Below are positions 10,901-22,849 of a DNA stretch of 64,000 nucleotides, one piece after another. The stretch spans positions 558,001 to 622,000 of the forward strand of contig JAAGOF010000115.1 of NCBI GenBank assembly GCA_010645155.1, in the 5' to 3' direction. Position 1 is the stretch's first letter, and the number at the start of each line of letters is the position of its first letter. The notes below the pieces were generated by a model that did not search any database, was not told the origin of the DNA, and saw only the letters and a program-made list of their open reading frames with translations. Position numbers and translations under genes: made by a program. The stretch comes from Tigriopus japonicus (lineage: Eukaryota > Arthropoda > Copepoda > Harpacticoida > Harpacticidae).

Positions 10901-12121
10901 GTCCGTCTGCACTATATCTGAGTGCGAGTAGCTCTCTACTTGAATGGAACTTTCGATAAGTGGATCAGGGGATCGACCCACAAAGAACAAGGGGCGAATT
11001 TTGACCTCGTTGTAGATCCTTGGATCACCCCAAGTGGCCCTAATATGGTCCCTGAAATCACCTTGACTAGGATTAGAATGAACCACTGCCAGAATCTCAA
11101 TATCTGGCCACATTTTAGTACAAAATTGAGGATTTTCAATCACGTAGGTTTTATACGAAGTGGTTGAAAAGTTCCGAGAAATTACGGGAGGAACTTGTTC
11201 CCTGGTAAAATCATGATTGACCAAGAATTGGGACCAAATCGACTCGAACTCTTCCTCATCATTAGGAACTAGAATTGGAGTGGAATCTGAGAGTTCCAGG
11301 CCATCGTCCAAAATAAAGTTAGGAGGGGACTCAAAATTGAGACCTATTGTCTCAGACAACGAGGCAATGAAATGCTGTGCTGGCTCCAATTCGACGCCAA
11401 AAGGATCTTCAATATGGTTTAGCAAGTGATTTCTGGTTTGATTTGAAATGAGATACGTGTCATTCTGACAGAAGGTGGCATTCGTCACTTGTTCTATGGC
11501 ACACACCAGATTGTGGTCTCTCACTAAGAATGTATTGTTCATTTGGATGTTCTCTTGTAAAGCTATAACATCCACGAAGGCTTTCCAATTTACGGACAGA
11601 ATGTAGTGAGCATGAGAACAATGTTCTCGGGACCATTTTAACCAAATGATCGACTTCAGATCCGTGTAGTAATGGTTCCACAAGCTTTCGTCAAAGTCCC
11701 CTTGGATGAGATCGTTGTGGATGTCCTGTTCCCATTGGAGTTGTTGATCTATGTGAGGATCACTTCGATTGGTGCCAACCACAAAGAACACTTGAGCAAA
11801 TGTGAATTCCTCCAATCGTTTCGATCCCCAAGTATTTCGAATTTGAATTCGTTGCTCTCGATCCCTGGTCCAAGAATCTACAAACACCACCAAATCCACT
11901 TGAGTCTTACATGCCAAAAATCGGCCTAAAGTGGGCGTACGGGTCAGATTTGTCAGGGGATACCCAAGGTTAGCAATCGGGGCCTTATATTCCTCGATTG
12001 TCGGCAGATTTAGATTGATTGTGTTCTTTTGGGCCGGGAAGAAGAAACACGAGAGGAACACCACAAGGCCCAAAATTGGGCCCACTTTAAAGGCTAATTG
12101 TTTACAAGTTCGCAGTCCCAT
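7980..12121 (-). CDS. Tandem-domain GT31 (beta-1,3-galactosyltransferase-like) protein, two exons
   Basis: Exon 1 is 12121-10565 and ends CAG before GTAATT. Exon 2 is 8324-7980, preceded by TTCCAG, and ends in TGA. The phase is 0 and the total is 633 residues. The first ATG is at 12121; the frame is open further upstream but without an ATG. Residues 1-12 are cytosolic, 13-28 are a membrane anchor, and the rest should lie in the Golgi lumen (type II topology). Two GT31-like units follow. Unit 1 (about 75-225) has RNTWG but carries SVNWKAF (176-182) where the family has a DDD metal-binding motif, and it stops before the CSG motif. Unit 2 (about 340-570) has RATWG (361-365), IKTDDDIIVDVF (DDD at 440-442), YCSGSAF (505-511) and, across the splice, WIDDVFITG, the usual EDV-type motif. 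Unit 2 should be catalytic, transferring a hexose in beta-1,3 linkage; the acceptor is unknown. Family members usually have one unit and 310-420 residues. Confidence 0.88.
8325..10564 (-). other. Intron of the GT31 gene
   Basis: The 2,240-bp intron has a GTAATT donor and a TTCCAG acceptor on the minus strand. The conserved GT31 order (CSG motif then EDV motif) is restored by joining the two exons directly, so no further exon is needed. Short open frames inside (for example 8954-9343 plus strand) have no support. Confidence 0.8.
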
Positions 12122-15000
12122 TTTGGTCGAACCCAAGTGGACCTCATGTCCCGTATCAATCGAGATCCATCTTAGCTCACTTGAGCTCACAAGAAAGGTC
12201 TTTTTAAACGACAGATGCGTCGATGACAAGACCTCGTCCTAATATCACTTGCTGTGAACTGACGAAAAACAGCCGCGTGGATAAAGTGGATAGTAAATGT
12301 ACGGGAGATGTACTCACAATATGTAAGTGCGCCTGAAGTGCTGAATGATAATGGTGTCAAGCTCTCTTAGAAAAGGTATACATACTTGTTGCTGATAACG
12401 ATTCCATCTCCAATACAGTTATGATAGGTACATAGAAATAGTCGCTGTTTGAGGTAGTTGACATTAGAAAGGCCAACTTTTTTCAGGAGTGTTTGCCATG
12501 AAGGAAAACTTTGAAATCTCGCCTTTGGATGATTCACGAGAAACGTGTTGAAATATTGTCAAGCTTGTTTATTTTTATATCAAACAAATGTGGCACAAAA
12601 AATAGTGAAACAAACTTACGATATGTTGCTTGGAAATAATCCTGGTCACACGGTGTAATAAATATTTCGTCGAGAAAGGATTCAAAGTCTAATGCTAATA
12701 TTTTGTCTCTTTACTCGTACTTGATTTTTATCCGACCAGAGGTAAGGGTTTTGGGACCAAAATATCGAGTTCCTAATGTCTAAAATGTAAAGTAAATTAC
12801 AAAGAGTAAATTAAGTGGGCACCCACTTCATGATTTTTACATTTCTCATAATTACTCTAAGAACATTGAGATTGAGGCACTTAAAACCCCACTTTGTCGA
12901 GGGGGAAAAATACTGTTTTTGTTTAAAAAAAATTTGATGTAAGTGTGGCAATCTTAGTGTAAATTTCAGCTCATGGAAGCAAGTTCATCACTTCTCTTAT
13001 TTGAATAAGGTCTTACATTTTAAGTCTTTTTTGATGCAATCATAGATTTCCAGGAAGTTGTTACTATTTCCCCGTACTTCTAAATGTTTTAGTGTGTTGA
13101 AATCATTTTAAAAGTGTGCGATATGATAAGATGTAGGCGGGAAATTAACAAGCTATTTGAAGCATTTCAATGTTTCGAGACCTGATTGGTGCTTCAAAAT
13201 AGTTTGCTTACCCTGTATTAGATAATTTGAAATGAAGTAAGTCTTAACTTGAATGGTTTTAATCTGATTCTACCAAGTGACATTGGACTACATTTGGCAA
13301 ATTAGGTTTTGGTTAAATTCCCTGACAACGCTTGGCTGAAATCGCCACAATTAGAATAAATTGCTCAACTGAAAATTGTCAATCATTCTTGGAAAATTGA
13401 ACACAGATTCATTGGTAGAAGAGAAAGCAAAAATATGCAAAAGGCACAAGTGCAAGTCATTTAAGAGTGCGTTTATGTTCGTCGACACTTGTTCCAAAAT
13501 TTCTCAAAAGATTGAAACGGCGAAAACAGCTCACACTCAGCGAATTTCAATCAGAATAAAATTGCAAGCTTGACAGATGTGCATTTTTGAATTTTTTTTG
13601 AGTCAATGCAACAACTATATTGATTGGGCCCTTTAGATATATTTATAAGAAATATTTTCATGGAGACTTAAGCTTGAATTTTGCCAATATCTAAAGTCCA
13701 TGATCATGCCAATTCAAAAATGCAATGTCATTTTTCGAGCAGACAAAAATGAATATTTCATCTGGATTGATAACATCTAGATCTAGATTTTTTTCTAGCT
13801 CTCGATCTCGATTTTTTCTTGATATGAAGGAACAGGTGATAGATCAAAATAGCAAGAAAGCTTTGACGTCTACTTCTAGTTTTAAAGGGCTTATTTTTTC
13901 CTTACATTTTTCTACGTTGTCCTTTTCCCCTATCAATACTCTCTCATCATCATAGCTAATGTTTGAGTGGTTAATTCCAACATCTACCTTTTCATTTTCA
14001 TCAAGTTCATTGGATTGGTTCTTAAAGCATTACTGAAGTATTTGCCTTTCTTTTCCATTGCTTTGGGAAATCATGTCAAAGGAATAGAATTCCCACGATT
14101 TCATGTTTACTTCACGATTATGCAACAATTTCATGTTAAAGAGTCACTTGATAGTCAATTTTTAATACTATAACTTTCTATCCTATCTCCCCCAGGACAC
14201 ACGATTTATTTTATATTTGCAATTCTTAGGCATATTAAGCAATTTTAAGTAGACCCATCTTGTCCATAGAAACAAGATCTTAACAATCTAATTATCCAGA
14301 ACATTTCATCCACTTTTTAGCGAGAATTTAAAGTGCAAATACGGGACGAGAAGTGACGTACATTCATCTATCTTTGAACATCTTTACTGCGAATTGCAAA
14401 ACTAACGGTTATATGCATCAAAGGTATGAGACAAGTAAATCTTCGCTCGTCTTTCCCTTTGAAAAGGACCTGAAACGTCAGACAGATAAACTTTGAAACC
14501 TCCTTCTGAATGATGGTCCATGTCCGGATTCATTTGTCGGGCGCTCCTTCTCTCTGTCAATTTCAAAAGGAGAGGAAACCTTTGTTTGGTTCGAAAGTGA
14601 CGCTATTCTGGATGAAGGTTGAGCTTTGTCTTTTTTTTTCAAACCCTGTCCACTTCATTACAAGTTGACATTCCCAGTGAAGTTGTTTACCGATTAAAGG
14701 CATCGAATTGAAGTGTGAGAGAAGATGAACGCTAATTCAATAGGAATCACTCACAATGATTTGGTTCAGGTAAGGACATCCCAAAGATTATCAACGATAT
14801 TGTTCCCATTTTCTTACGTAGATTAGTGAGAAATAAACTTAGCCTTCTGGAGTCCAAAACATTAAGATAAATCGGTTGGAGTGATGATAAAAAATTATGC
14901 CATTTCCCCGTTTTTAGGTCAGTTTGTCCATCTTGTTCACATTCAGATTTAAAGTTTTGGGAAACATTCTGAGTTAGTTTGATCTTAGCCTCGAGAAAAC
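12122..15000. other. Upstream flank of the GT31 gene, no other gene seen
   Basis: 12122-12300 is probably 5' UTR and promoter of the GT31 gene. The rest is AT-rich, including a short CTCGATCTCGATT-like stretch near 13797-13818. No supported gene. Confidence 0.5.
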
Positions 15001-15307
15001 TACTGATGTGTTTCGAGTTGGATTTGTGGCAGAGTTTTGCCATTTTGGTTTTTAGGGTCAAAAGTTTGACCACAACTAAACTTTTCAACAGGCAATAGAC
15101 CTTATATGCCATAAAATATGGCAGCACTGCCAACTCGAAATCCATTTTTATAACTATTGATGAAACTCGAAATCGAACTAGTTCGAGTGTTGCTAAATTG
15201 GTCCCTGTTTAGGTCTTTTCAAAAAGTTCAATATAACCTGCCCTTTTTAACAGCGATAAACTCCCGAGTCAAAACTGGCAGCACTCCTGGTTCGAAACAC
15301 ATCAGTA
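15001..15307 (-). mobile_element. 307-bp hAT-like MITE, copy 2
   Basis: This element has the same termini and the same length as 6986-7292 but lies in inverted orientation. The perfect 8-bp target duplication GAGAAAAC is present at 14993-15000 and 15308-15315. By eye I count about seven substitutions and no indels against copy 1, about 98 percent identity. Confidence 0.92.
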
Positions 15308-15662
15308 GAGAAAACCAAATAAAGCTAAAAATAGTAAGTTGATGAAGAATTGGCAAGGAAGGTGCGATTGGCACATAAAAATGGATTGGCAAAAAAACGA
15401 TTATTCAAATTATTAGATCAATTACAACGTTATATTGATTAATACTAAATGCTAAAAATCATATATTTCTAAATTTAACAAAAATGATGGCCCAAGTTAA
15501 TAAGGTGGCTGTCAAAATAGCAATTAAAAGGGAACAAATGTGAATACTAATGAAACTGACACTCCGAATACCTCCACTACACAAAGAAATTATCTAAGCT
15601 CTTTGACGTCCTCAAACGCATCAACAGGATTTGTTCTGAATCTTTTTTCTGTGCTTTTAATA

Positions 15663-15676
15663 ACCCCCCCCCCCCT
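15663..15676. repeat. Poly(C) run
   Basis: A homopolymer of roughly 14 C residues. Its length may be unreliable in assembly. Confidence 0.8.
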
Positions 15677-17218
15677 CGAAAATAAAATGAAATAAATAAA
15701 ATAAAAATATATCTTAATAGAAACAACACGAAGGGTGTTTCCCTCATCTTTCCGGACCCTTTTCCATCGCGATTTCATTGCTATGCAGAGAATCTCAAGC
15801 AAAACGAAGTCTTCCCGAATCTCGTGGGTCAGTCGAGGTTCTTTATTTGCCATTCAGATGCAGATTTCCTCCATTTCATCAAACGAACGTCGTAAAAAGG
15901 CTGTTGTTCCAACTTTTAGTCTTTACTCCCAACTCTAAGGTTCGGTGCCAGCCCATTATGATTGTTGGAAACCCCGCAGAAGAACGAGAAAAGGTCAAAA
16001 AAAGGAAGCTAGACAATTTCGTTCTTCAAAATATTCTTCCGTTTCAGTGATTCAGTTCAACCTGAAAAAGAGTGTTCCATCTTAAAGAAGAGGGACGTCT
16101 TGATGTCCCTGTACGTGAAGGCAGGCCTTAAAGTCATGGTCATTGAGGGACACAGTCTAGGGTGCAAATCTGGGAAAAATGAATGGAGCAAATTTGAACA
16201 AGATTTGATGCCTTTTTGTAGTTTATATTATATTTTTCAACATTGCATTTAAATTAAAGCACAACATGGGGTGGTGATTGAAGCCTATCTTTTGAGCTCT
16301 TCATGTCTTGTACTCTTTAATCTAATTGAATTCTTTCCCCAAACACATTGCTCATATCTACCTAAGTACTCTTCACGATAATGTTATGTCATTCCCCTTC
16401 TGAGAAGAAGTGATCAACTAACTCACTTTTGTAAAGATAAGGTTTATTGGTAAAAGCTGACACACTTTGGAAGTCAAATTCAACCGAATTTTTCCTTGAA
16501 GAAAATGATTTAATGGCTTCCAAAACGCATTTGGGATCATGAAAATTGCAAAGCACTTGAGATTACCCCAAATTTGTCAACAAAACATTTTTGAACCCGT
16601 TTTCTTTGCATTCCATGTCATATCATAAACCGTGATCATTGTTACGTTGCAACCATACCAATTGGAATGATCTCCTTCCACAGCCAATTTAACGCATATT
16701 CATTAGCTTTTATTTTTTTCCATTAAAATCAATGTGTGAACAAATCAAATCACTAAGAATCTCATTACTAAAAATCACAAATTGCAAGTGATATCATTCC
16801 CTTTCAAGCAATGATTGCTTTTCAAACCAGGTATATGGCACTGAGCTTATCTCCGTTTTTCAGACTTTTTTATTGTGACTTCGAGAGGAACCCCAAGTAA
16901 AATACTTGACAATTTATTCAGTATGACCTCAATATGTATTCCAAACAGCTATTGACCTTTGAAACATCCAACAAGAAACTTGAAATGAATCAAAACCTCG
17001 TTTAGTGAGGGGTCCTCTCCAGAACTGTAGAGGAGTCCTCAACAAGCGCTCGTTTGACGTTTCGTTGTGAAAAGATGATCGATCCATCGAGCGGTTCCTA
17101 ATAGATAGTCCATTAATATGATTACCCAGTATTGTTCCGTACACTTGTAAATAACCGAACTATTATACACAAAACTGCTGACTCGTTTGCGGCACAATTC
17201 ACAAGGCAAAACAACAAC

Positions 17219-17236
17219 CATCATCATCATCATCTT
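17219..17236. repeat. (CAT)6 microsatellite
   Basis: Six units of CAT in non-coding DNA. Confidence 0.85.
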
Positions 17237-17836
17237 CACGAGCCAGCCCGAGAACGCTTGTGTTCCATCTCTCTTGTTCCACTGTTTCAATAGAGAGCAC
17301 AGACAAAAGGTTCCCCTCAGTTCCATTTTTCTTCGTCTCCAAGGATGGAAGTAGGCACCTTTGAGGGACCCTTATTGTCGTGGACATTGACTTGCTTTCG
17401 CTTTCTAGTGATTAAGCATTGTGTTTGAATATTTGATACTCTCTCGATCCTTCTGTCAGATCCTTAAGGGATTAACACGTGAACTTTTGTTGACAGAATA
17501 AAACGCCGAGTCCAAATATGGATTGATTGTGAGTGTTTGCGCTCAAGAGACGTAGATTACTCTCAAAATAGTCGGATCAATGGAGCTCATTGTTTGCTTA
17601 AGAAGTGAGTAATGGAACATCGATGATGTGAATCAAAGTGAGCAATTAGGCTAAACACCTCTAATCAGCCAGGAATACGAACATGTTGGAGAAGGTGAGC
17701 TGCGTTTTTAGATGGTGATTGTTGAATGGGAATGTTAAGCCTGGTATTTGCAATTGTGGTACTGTTTTTCCAAATAAATAGCACTACCGGGTGTTTAGCA
17801 AAAGCTGCACATAAACTAGTGTATACATAGGAGAGA

Positions 17837-18117
17837 TTTGAGGTCAAGAGAAAGACTCGAGATAAAAGGGGTGGATGAAAGCAATATTAATATTGAGAGG
17901 TCTGAAATATTCAGCGGTCTTAGGAATACATGTTATAAAGACACACTCCGTAACTTGTTTTGGAGGATCAACACATGGACCTAATTTCTGTCAAAGCAAA
18001 ACATTATTCGAAGGGCTTGATACGAAACTATTTAAAGAACACTGGTATTTTTGTCATTTAAAAGAATTTTACCGTGAACAAGCTTAAGTGCTTGTGGTGC
18101 CATCTCTTGACCTCAAA
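17837..18117. mobile_element. 281-bp element with 15-bp perfect terminal inverted repeats
   Basis: TTTGAGGTCAAGAGA at 17837-17851 is matched by its exact complement at 18103-18117. The interior carries the palindrome AATATTAATATT and a short open frame without recognisable similarity. No target duplication could be seen next to these ends, so the true ends may lie slightly outside. The superfamily is not assigned. Confidence 0.55.
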
Positions 18118-19450
18118 ATGAACAACAAACCCGTCAGCAAGCATAAAGCTCAGCAAGGCGAATAATATTTCAAATTTTCAATGAAGAGATGAAGGGACAA
18201 TCAGCACCACCGCAAAAAAAGATCTTTTGGTATTTGGGGGAAATCCTTGTCAATGAGATATGATCAGATCCCTTAGCATGACTTATCTAAACTCATTTGA
18301 ATTTATTGACTAGAAATATAAAGAAAAAGTGATTGTCAGAAATAAACCTTGAATGATTCAAAGTAGAAGCTTTGGTTCCGGTATTCAACCTTGATTTTTA
18401 TTGTTTTGGGAACCTAGATTCTTTCCAAGTACCATTTAAAAAAGTACAAGCTAAATCTAGACATAATTCTGCATTTGCCAAATCTCATCAGAAAGCCAAA
18501 TCTTGCCCACTACAACGATTCTCGAGTGTAAAAAATGACTCTAAAACCTCACACAGCTTAAAATCAGTCCCAAAAATAAAATGAAAGCCAAAAATCTTGC
18601 TTGTGGCCACGATTGAAATCGTTGTGATTGGTTTGATTCTGAAATTTTTATCCACCACATGCTTTTAAAAGTAACACCTCTTTGGAAGTTCAGCTTTGTG
18701 CTCTTGCTAATTCGTCTTACAACCAACAGTCGATGTCTCCATGGTATAATTCTTGGATTGTGCAAAGATGTGTCCTAATCTTGCTAAGGACATGTTTTAA
18801 AACAAGCTTAGGGTGAGGTAGGGTATTATATTATTTCAACTTGTTCGTTTGGAGAAAAAGGCCAGGAAACCCTTGCAAAAGACTTGTCACTGAATTCCTT
18901 GTGGTCCATTCTTATATCGAATATATTTCAGTATTCAATTTAACAAGAAGGGGCTATCGGAAACAAGATTATATTTCGAGTTTCAAGATTGTCTGCAAAC
19001 CAATAACATCGTACTGATGCATCACAGGTGATATTATTTGTAAAAAAATTCATAGACAACGTGTTTGTCAAAGTTTATGCCATTTTATTCTTCTTACGTA
19101 ACTCGGAGAAGTTTGTTGGGTTTCTCGTGATCATATAGTACAATACATGATTGACATGTGAAACGACTTGCTATCAGACAATTTAGAATGTGATCAAAGA
19201 ACAATAAATAGTTTTCCATTTACAGTCCATTGAGTAGGCCATTTCATGGATGATTTACCAAGCTCCTTTAATTGACGGATCTTGAACCAAAAAGCCAAAC
19301 AAGTAGACGTCATTGTTTCTTGTACACGAACAATCTGTTCAATCAGATTTTTGTTGAAGGTGCAGTCGCTAAACAAGAGGGAAAATTAGCTAAAACTACT
19401 AGTACTTTCTCCAACATTCCAAGGCCAAATAGTTCACATTGGTATGACTT
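18118..19450. other. Non-coding DNA, nothing recognised
   Basis: AT-rich DNA without a supported gene or delimited repeat. Confidence 0.45.
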
Positions 19451-19860
19451 AAAGAATCTCATGGTAAAGAAGCTTCAACTCCATCACTCTGTTCGGCTTT
19501 TTTGTAGCTTCAAATGTCTGCCATTGTTGTCGCCACTGTCGTTCAGGAAGTTCAAGTTAAAACAACATTGGATTTTTCAAACAGTTTATGTCGATCATGC
19601 CACTAAGAATTGATCCAGTCATGGTATTGCAAACTATAATGTGTTCAAGCCCTTGCTTGGATATTTTATCGGTAAAAGGCTCCTATTGGCTGTATTTTTT
19701 CTCCTGCACTTCTTGGTTTGTTTCACTTTTTGAAGCTTCACGTTAAAGCCACTGTCGCTAGTGTTCTGATGGCTCTTCTTTCCCATGAGCTTCCATAGTA
19801 CGACCTTACACGGAAAATGGTTCCCGTTTTTGTCCAAGAGGGCGAAACCTGATCTGTTCC
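19451..19860 (+). repeat. Dispersed repeat family R1, copy A
   Basis: The segment is collinear with 62192-62534: shared blocks include a TTTTTGAAGCTTCA-type motif, CTCCTATTG-CTG-ATTTTTTCTC and TACTTCTTGGTTTGTT-like text. A reverse-orientation partial copy is at 21876-22030. The ends are imperfect inverted repeats (CTCATGGTAAAGAAG-like at the left, CTTCTTTCCCATGAG at the right), which suggests a MITE. Confidence 0.65.
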
Positions 19861-20744
19861 ACTTCAATGTTTCAAGCACGTTATTTCTAGTCTCACAAGG
19901 AGCGAGACAAGTGGATGTAAGAGAAGCTTAAGCACTTTTTATGTCAGGATATGTGAGCATAAACAGGTCTTGTTAATGTTCTTGCTTGTCTTGGATGTTC
20001 CATATCCTAGAAGCTATTCTAGTGCGCCTGGTTCCAAATATTTATGAAACAGTCCGTCAGAGAGCGCTGTCGATCGATTGACCGTTCACTAGTGACATCT
20101 GTATTTAGGGAGTATGTTTTGTTTTGGAACCAACGGTTACTGGAACTCATGACAAGACGTGTTTATGGGGTATGTACTACAGTACCTATACCATTTGGCA
20201 GTTTGAGTAATTGTAAGGATACCTGTTCCATTATCTTGAGCGCACTTTCCACTTGTCTCATCCATTTTAATGATGTATCGATTATCCATGTGGGCCCCAT
20301 CTTGAACGTTCATACATATTAACGTTCAGTGCCGCCAGAGCCCACATTTTGAAACAAAAATGATGAATGGTATTAGTGGTTTCGATTTTTGAGAAGGATC
20401 ACTTCTAGATCGAGCAAAAAAGCTTAAGTGTTTCCCGATGTATTCATATCTTATAGAAACAACAAAACTAAAATTCTGGGCAGCAATTACTATATGGTAT
20501 GTGTTTTGTCACAGCATATTCCATAGTCTACGATGTACACCTTACCATTAGAAAGAAAGGCCTTCACAGTAATAATATCCTGAAAATACGAGCAACGGGC
20601 TTTCCAATCCCTACGACAAGGTTTTCTTTCTCTCCTTATATCTAAACATAGACTCGCTCTTGATTCTTCAAAGGGTGAGGACCCCAAAAGGTCTGTTCCA
20701 AGGGCCTTCAGCAACGGATTTATAGGTTTATCCGTAGCTAGGGG
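19861..20744. other. Upstream flank of the first tetraspan gene
   Basis: No supported exon, though a short upstream coding or non-coding exon of the following gene may be hidden here. Confidence 0.4.
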
Positions 20745-21461
20745 ATGTGTCGTTTCGCCTTTACAGCAGCTGATTGCTGTTGCATTTTTGACCGACCCTC
20801 TGGAGTGAAACTGATCGGATTATTTTATATCGTCCTATTCTTCTTCTCTTTGATTGGACCCATCGTGGAACTGAATCGATTTCGGAACTCTCAAGGCGAG
20901 CTTTCCACCGAAGAAAAGGCCAACCGAGTCAGAGGTCATACCAATGTTTTCTCCATTTGGAGAGAGGTTTCCCGTCCCAGTCTTGATGGGTGGTTCGAGC
21001 CTCTTCTGATCTTACTGGTCTTGTTCCTTCTACTTGGTATTCTGCTCAACGTACTGATGGTATGGGGCACATTCCTGGGTCTGTGTTGGTTTTTGGTACC
21101 TTGGTTGGTCTATCAAGTGATATTCGTGGCCTTGCTGTTTATCATTCCGCCCATCGTCATCTATGAAAACGATAAGGCCACCACGGAATATGGACAGAGC
21201 TACTATCGGCCGAATTCGGGCGCTTTGTTGTCATATTTTCCCATTGGACTTGGATTGATTGGCATATATTACTGGATCGTGGTTTATGAGCAATTTAAAG
21301 TTCTGGATACAACACCAGCTTCGGTAGGAGCTGCCCCCAGTCCAGCCTTGGATAAGACCGCCAAAGGCCCTATTATGGTCACTACCACTGTTCAGTATGC
21401 CAATTCAAGAGGACCACCCCAAATAGGTGAACCGGCGCAACCGGTCAAAGTAGTTGAATGA
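20745..21461 (+). CDS. Four-span membrane protein (LAPTM/DUF4728-like), paralogue 1
   Basis: The frame gives 238 residues. A Cys-rich N-terminus (DCCCIFD, 10-16) precedes four hydrophobic segments at about 20-41, 84-107, 112-140 and 162-182, and a polar tail of about 50 residues ends at TGA. The layout, short N-terminus with Cys-Cys then four spans, resembles the insect DUF4728/LAPTM-like tetraspan proteins of endomembranes or septate junctions; I cannot place it more exactly. TM3 carries CWFLVPWLVYQV, which aligns with KWLLVPWMIYKM of the protein encoded at 22850-23611, so the two are tandem duplicates. The start is uncertain: CCTTTACAG just inside the frame (ending at 20764) could be a splice acceptor, in which case MCRFAFT is not translated and a small first exon lies upstream. 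Unlike its neighbour, the tail has no PPxY motif. Confidence 0.75.
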   Translation: MCRFAFTAADCCCIFDRPSGVKLIGLFYIVLFFFSLIGPIVELNRFRNSQGELSTEEKANRVRGHTNVFSIWREVSRPSLDGWFEPLLILLVLFLLLGILLNVLMVWGTFLGLCWFLVPWLVYQVIFVALLFIIPPIVIYENDKATTEYGQSYYRPNSGALLSYFPIGLGLIGIYYWIVVYEQFKVLDTTPASVGAAPSPALDKTAKGPIMVTTTVQYANSRGPPQIGEPAQPVKVVE

Positions 21462-21575
21462 AGTAACTGCCTTATTGGAATAGAGGGAATTTATTTTTAA
21501 ACGTGGATTTATTTCACATTTAATATATTAAGTCTAAACGTTTTGAGCATCTGTTGTGTGCTAAGTTTCTTGTGT

Positions 21576-21581
21576 AATAAA
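21576..21581 (+). terminator. Poly(A) signal of tetraspan gene 1
   Basis: A canonical AATAAA lies 115 bases after the stop codon. Confidence 0.65.
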
Positions 21582-21875
21582 AAAAAGAAATATTAAATCA
21601 ATTTTAAGGAAAGGTAAATATTTCAGGCATAGATGAAATGAATGGTTCAATTATAATACTGAATCTCATTCCACAACTTTAAATTTAACAATAAAAAATG
21701 TAAAAAATATATATAAATATTTTTTAACCAATTCCTTCCCAAAAAGCCTGTTTAAGCATTCAGAATAATCGATTTCGAAAATACACCTTAGGGCCGATCT
21801 TTGCATTAAAATGTCAGGTTTTGGCAACAAAGGTATTTTTCCGTTGACTTTCCATTGGACTGATCGGCCCTACAG

Positions 21876-22030
21876 AAGCTCATGTGAAAGAAGCGTCGTC
21901 AGAACACTAGCGACGGTAGCGTTGACATGAAGCTTTAAAAAAACCAAACAGAGCGGGAAGTGCAAATGAAAAATAGTGCAAAGAGGAGCCTATGACCAAA
22001 CAATATCCATGAAAGGGCTTGAATCCATCT
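21876..22030 (-). repeat. Dispersed repeat family R1, partial copy B
   Basis: Read on the minus strand this matches the right half of 19451-19860, including AGTGTTCTGA and the terminal CTTTC-CATGAGCTTC block. Confidence 0.55.
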
Positions 22031-22849
22031 TATTTTATGTTCCAATGGCTGGATCAATCTTTACTGTCATGATCTAGGTAAACTGATAACAAAATTGACT
22101 TTTGTTATAACTTGATCTTCCTGATTGTTGGTGTCGACAACAATTGGCCCTAGATAATTGGCCCTAAGTAGTATTTTGAAAGTAATTCTGGTTTGAGCCA
22201 TTCCTGAAATAATTTATTGTATCGAGGGAGCGGTTATGAAGACAGTATGATTAAAACTAATCTTAGTCTAATGATAAAAGATACGATTGTTATCAGGAAA
22301 AAGCTTCAATAATTTCCATTGAAGACATGTTCATAAGAAAATAAAAGCTGAAGCAAAAAGAACAATGGAGCTTCGTATGGTTAATTAACTAATTTTGAGT
22401 CATTTTGACAACAAGGGGGCATGTGTTGGTTAAGATTTGTAAATGTTCCTTTCCAACAGTTCATTGTTGAAGATGTGCTCACCTCTTGTACCATCATCTT
22501 TTTTAGGTAGGTGCAACAGGGCACTACTAAGATAAGATTTTGAGATTTTTTTCCCTAAGGAGAAAGAAAATTGGCTGACGAGTGAAAAGAAGATTAGTCT
22601 GGCCTCTCTAAACGAACAGATCCTGTAAAGACGGAAAAGAACTCGTTAGACAAGAATGGCTGACTGTGAGTACTCTGAAGCACCTGAATATTGGGAAATG
22701 CTCTAGCAAGCTGTCAAGGAAGACTCAAAGAAGCTTCCAGGTAGTTATGGGGAATAATTGGTAAAGTAAATACCTTCTAACAGCTTGCACAAGGTGTGTG
22801 GAACAACCACGAGACTTATGTTCCGTGAGTAAGAATACTAACATGTTCC
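22031..22849. other. Region between the two tetraspan genes
   Basis: No gene seen. It should contain the promoter of the second gene. Confidence 0.45.

Larger units (their letters stand above)
15308..17836. other. Non-coding DNA, nothing recognised
   Basis: AT-rich DNA. It contains a run of about 14 C at 15663-15676 and a (CAT)n tract at 17219-17236. The short open frames have neither start context nor splice sites of quality. Confidence 0.5.

Noticed and set aside
20327..20340. CAGTGCCGCCAGAG as a hAT end
   Set aside because: No matching inverted partner or 8-bp duplication found nearby.
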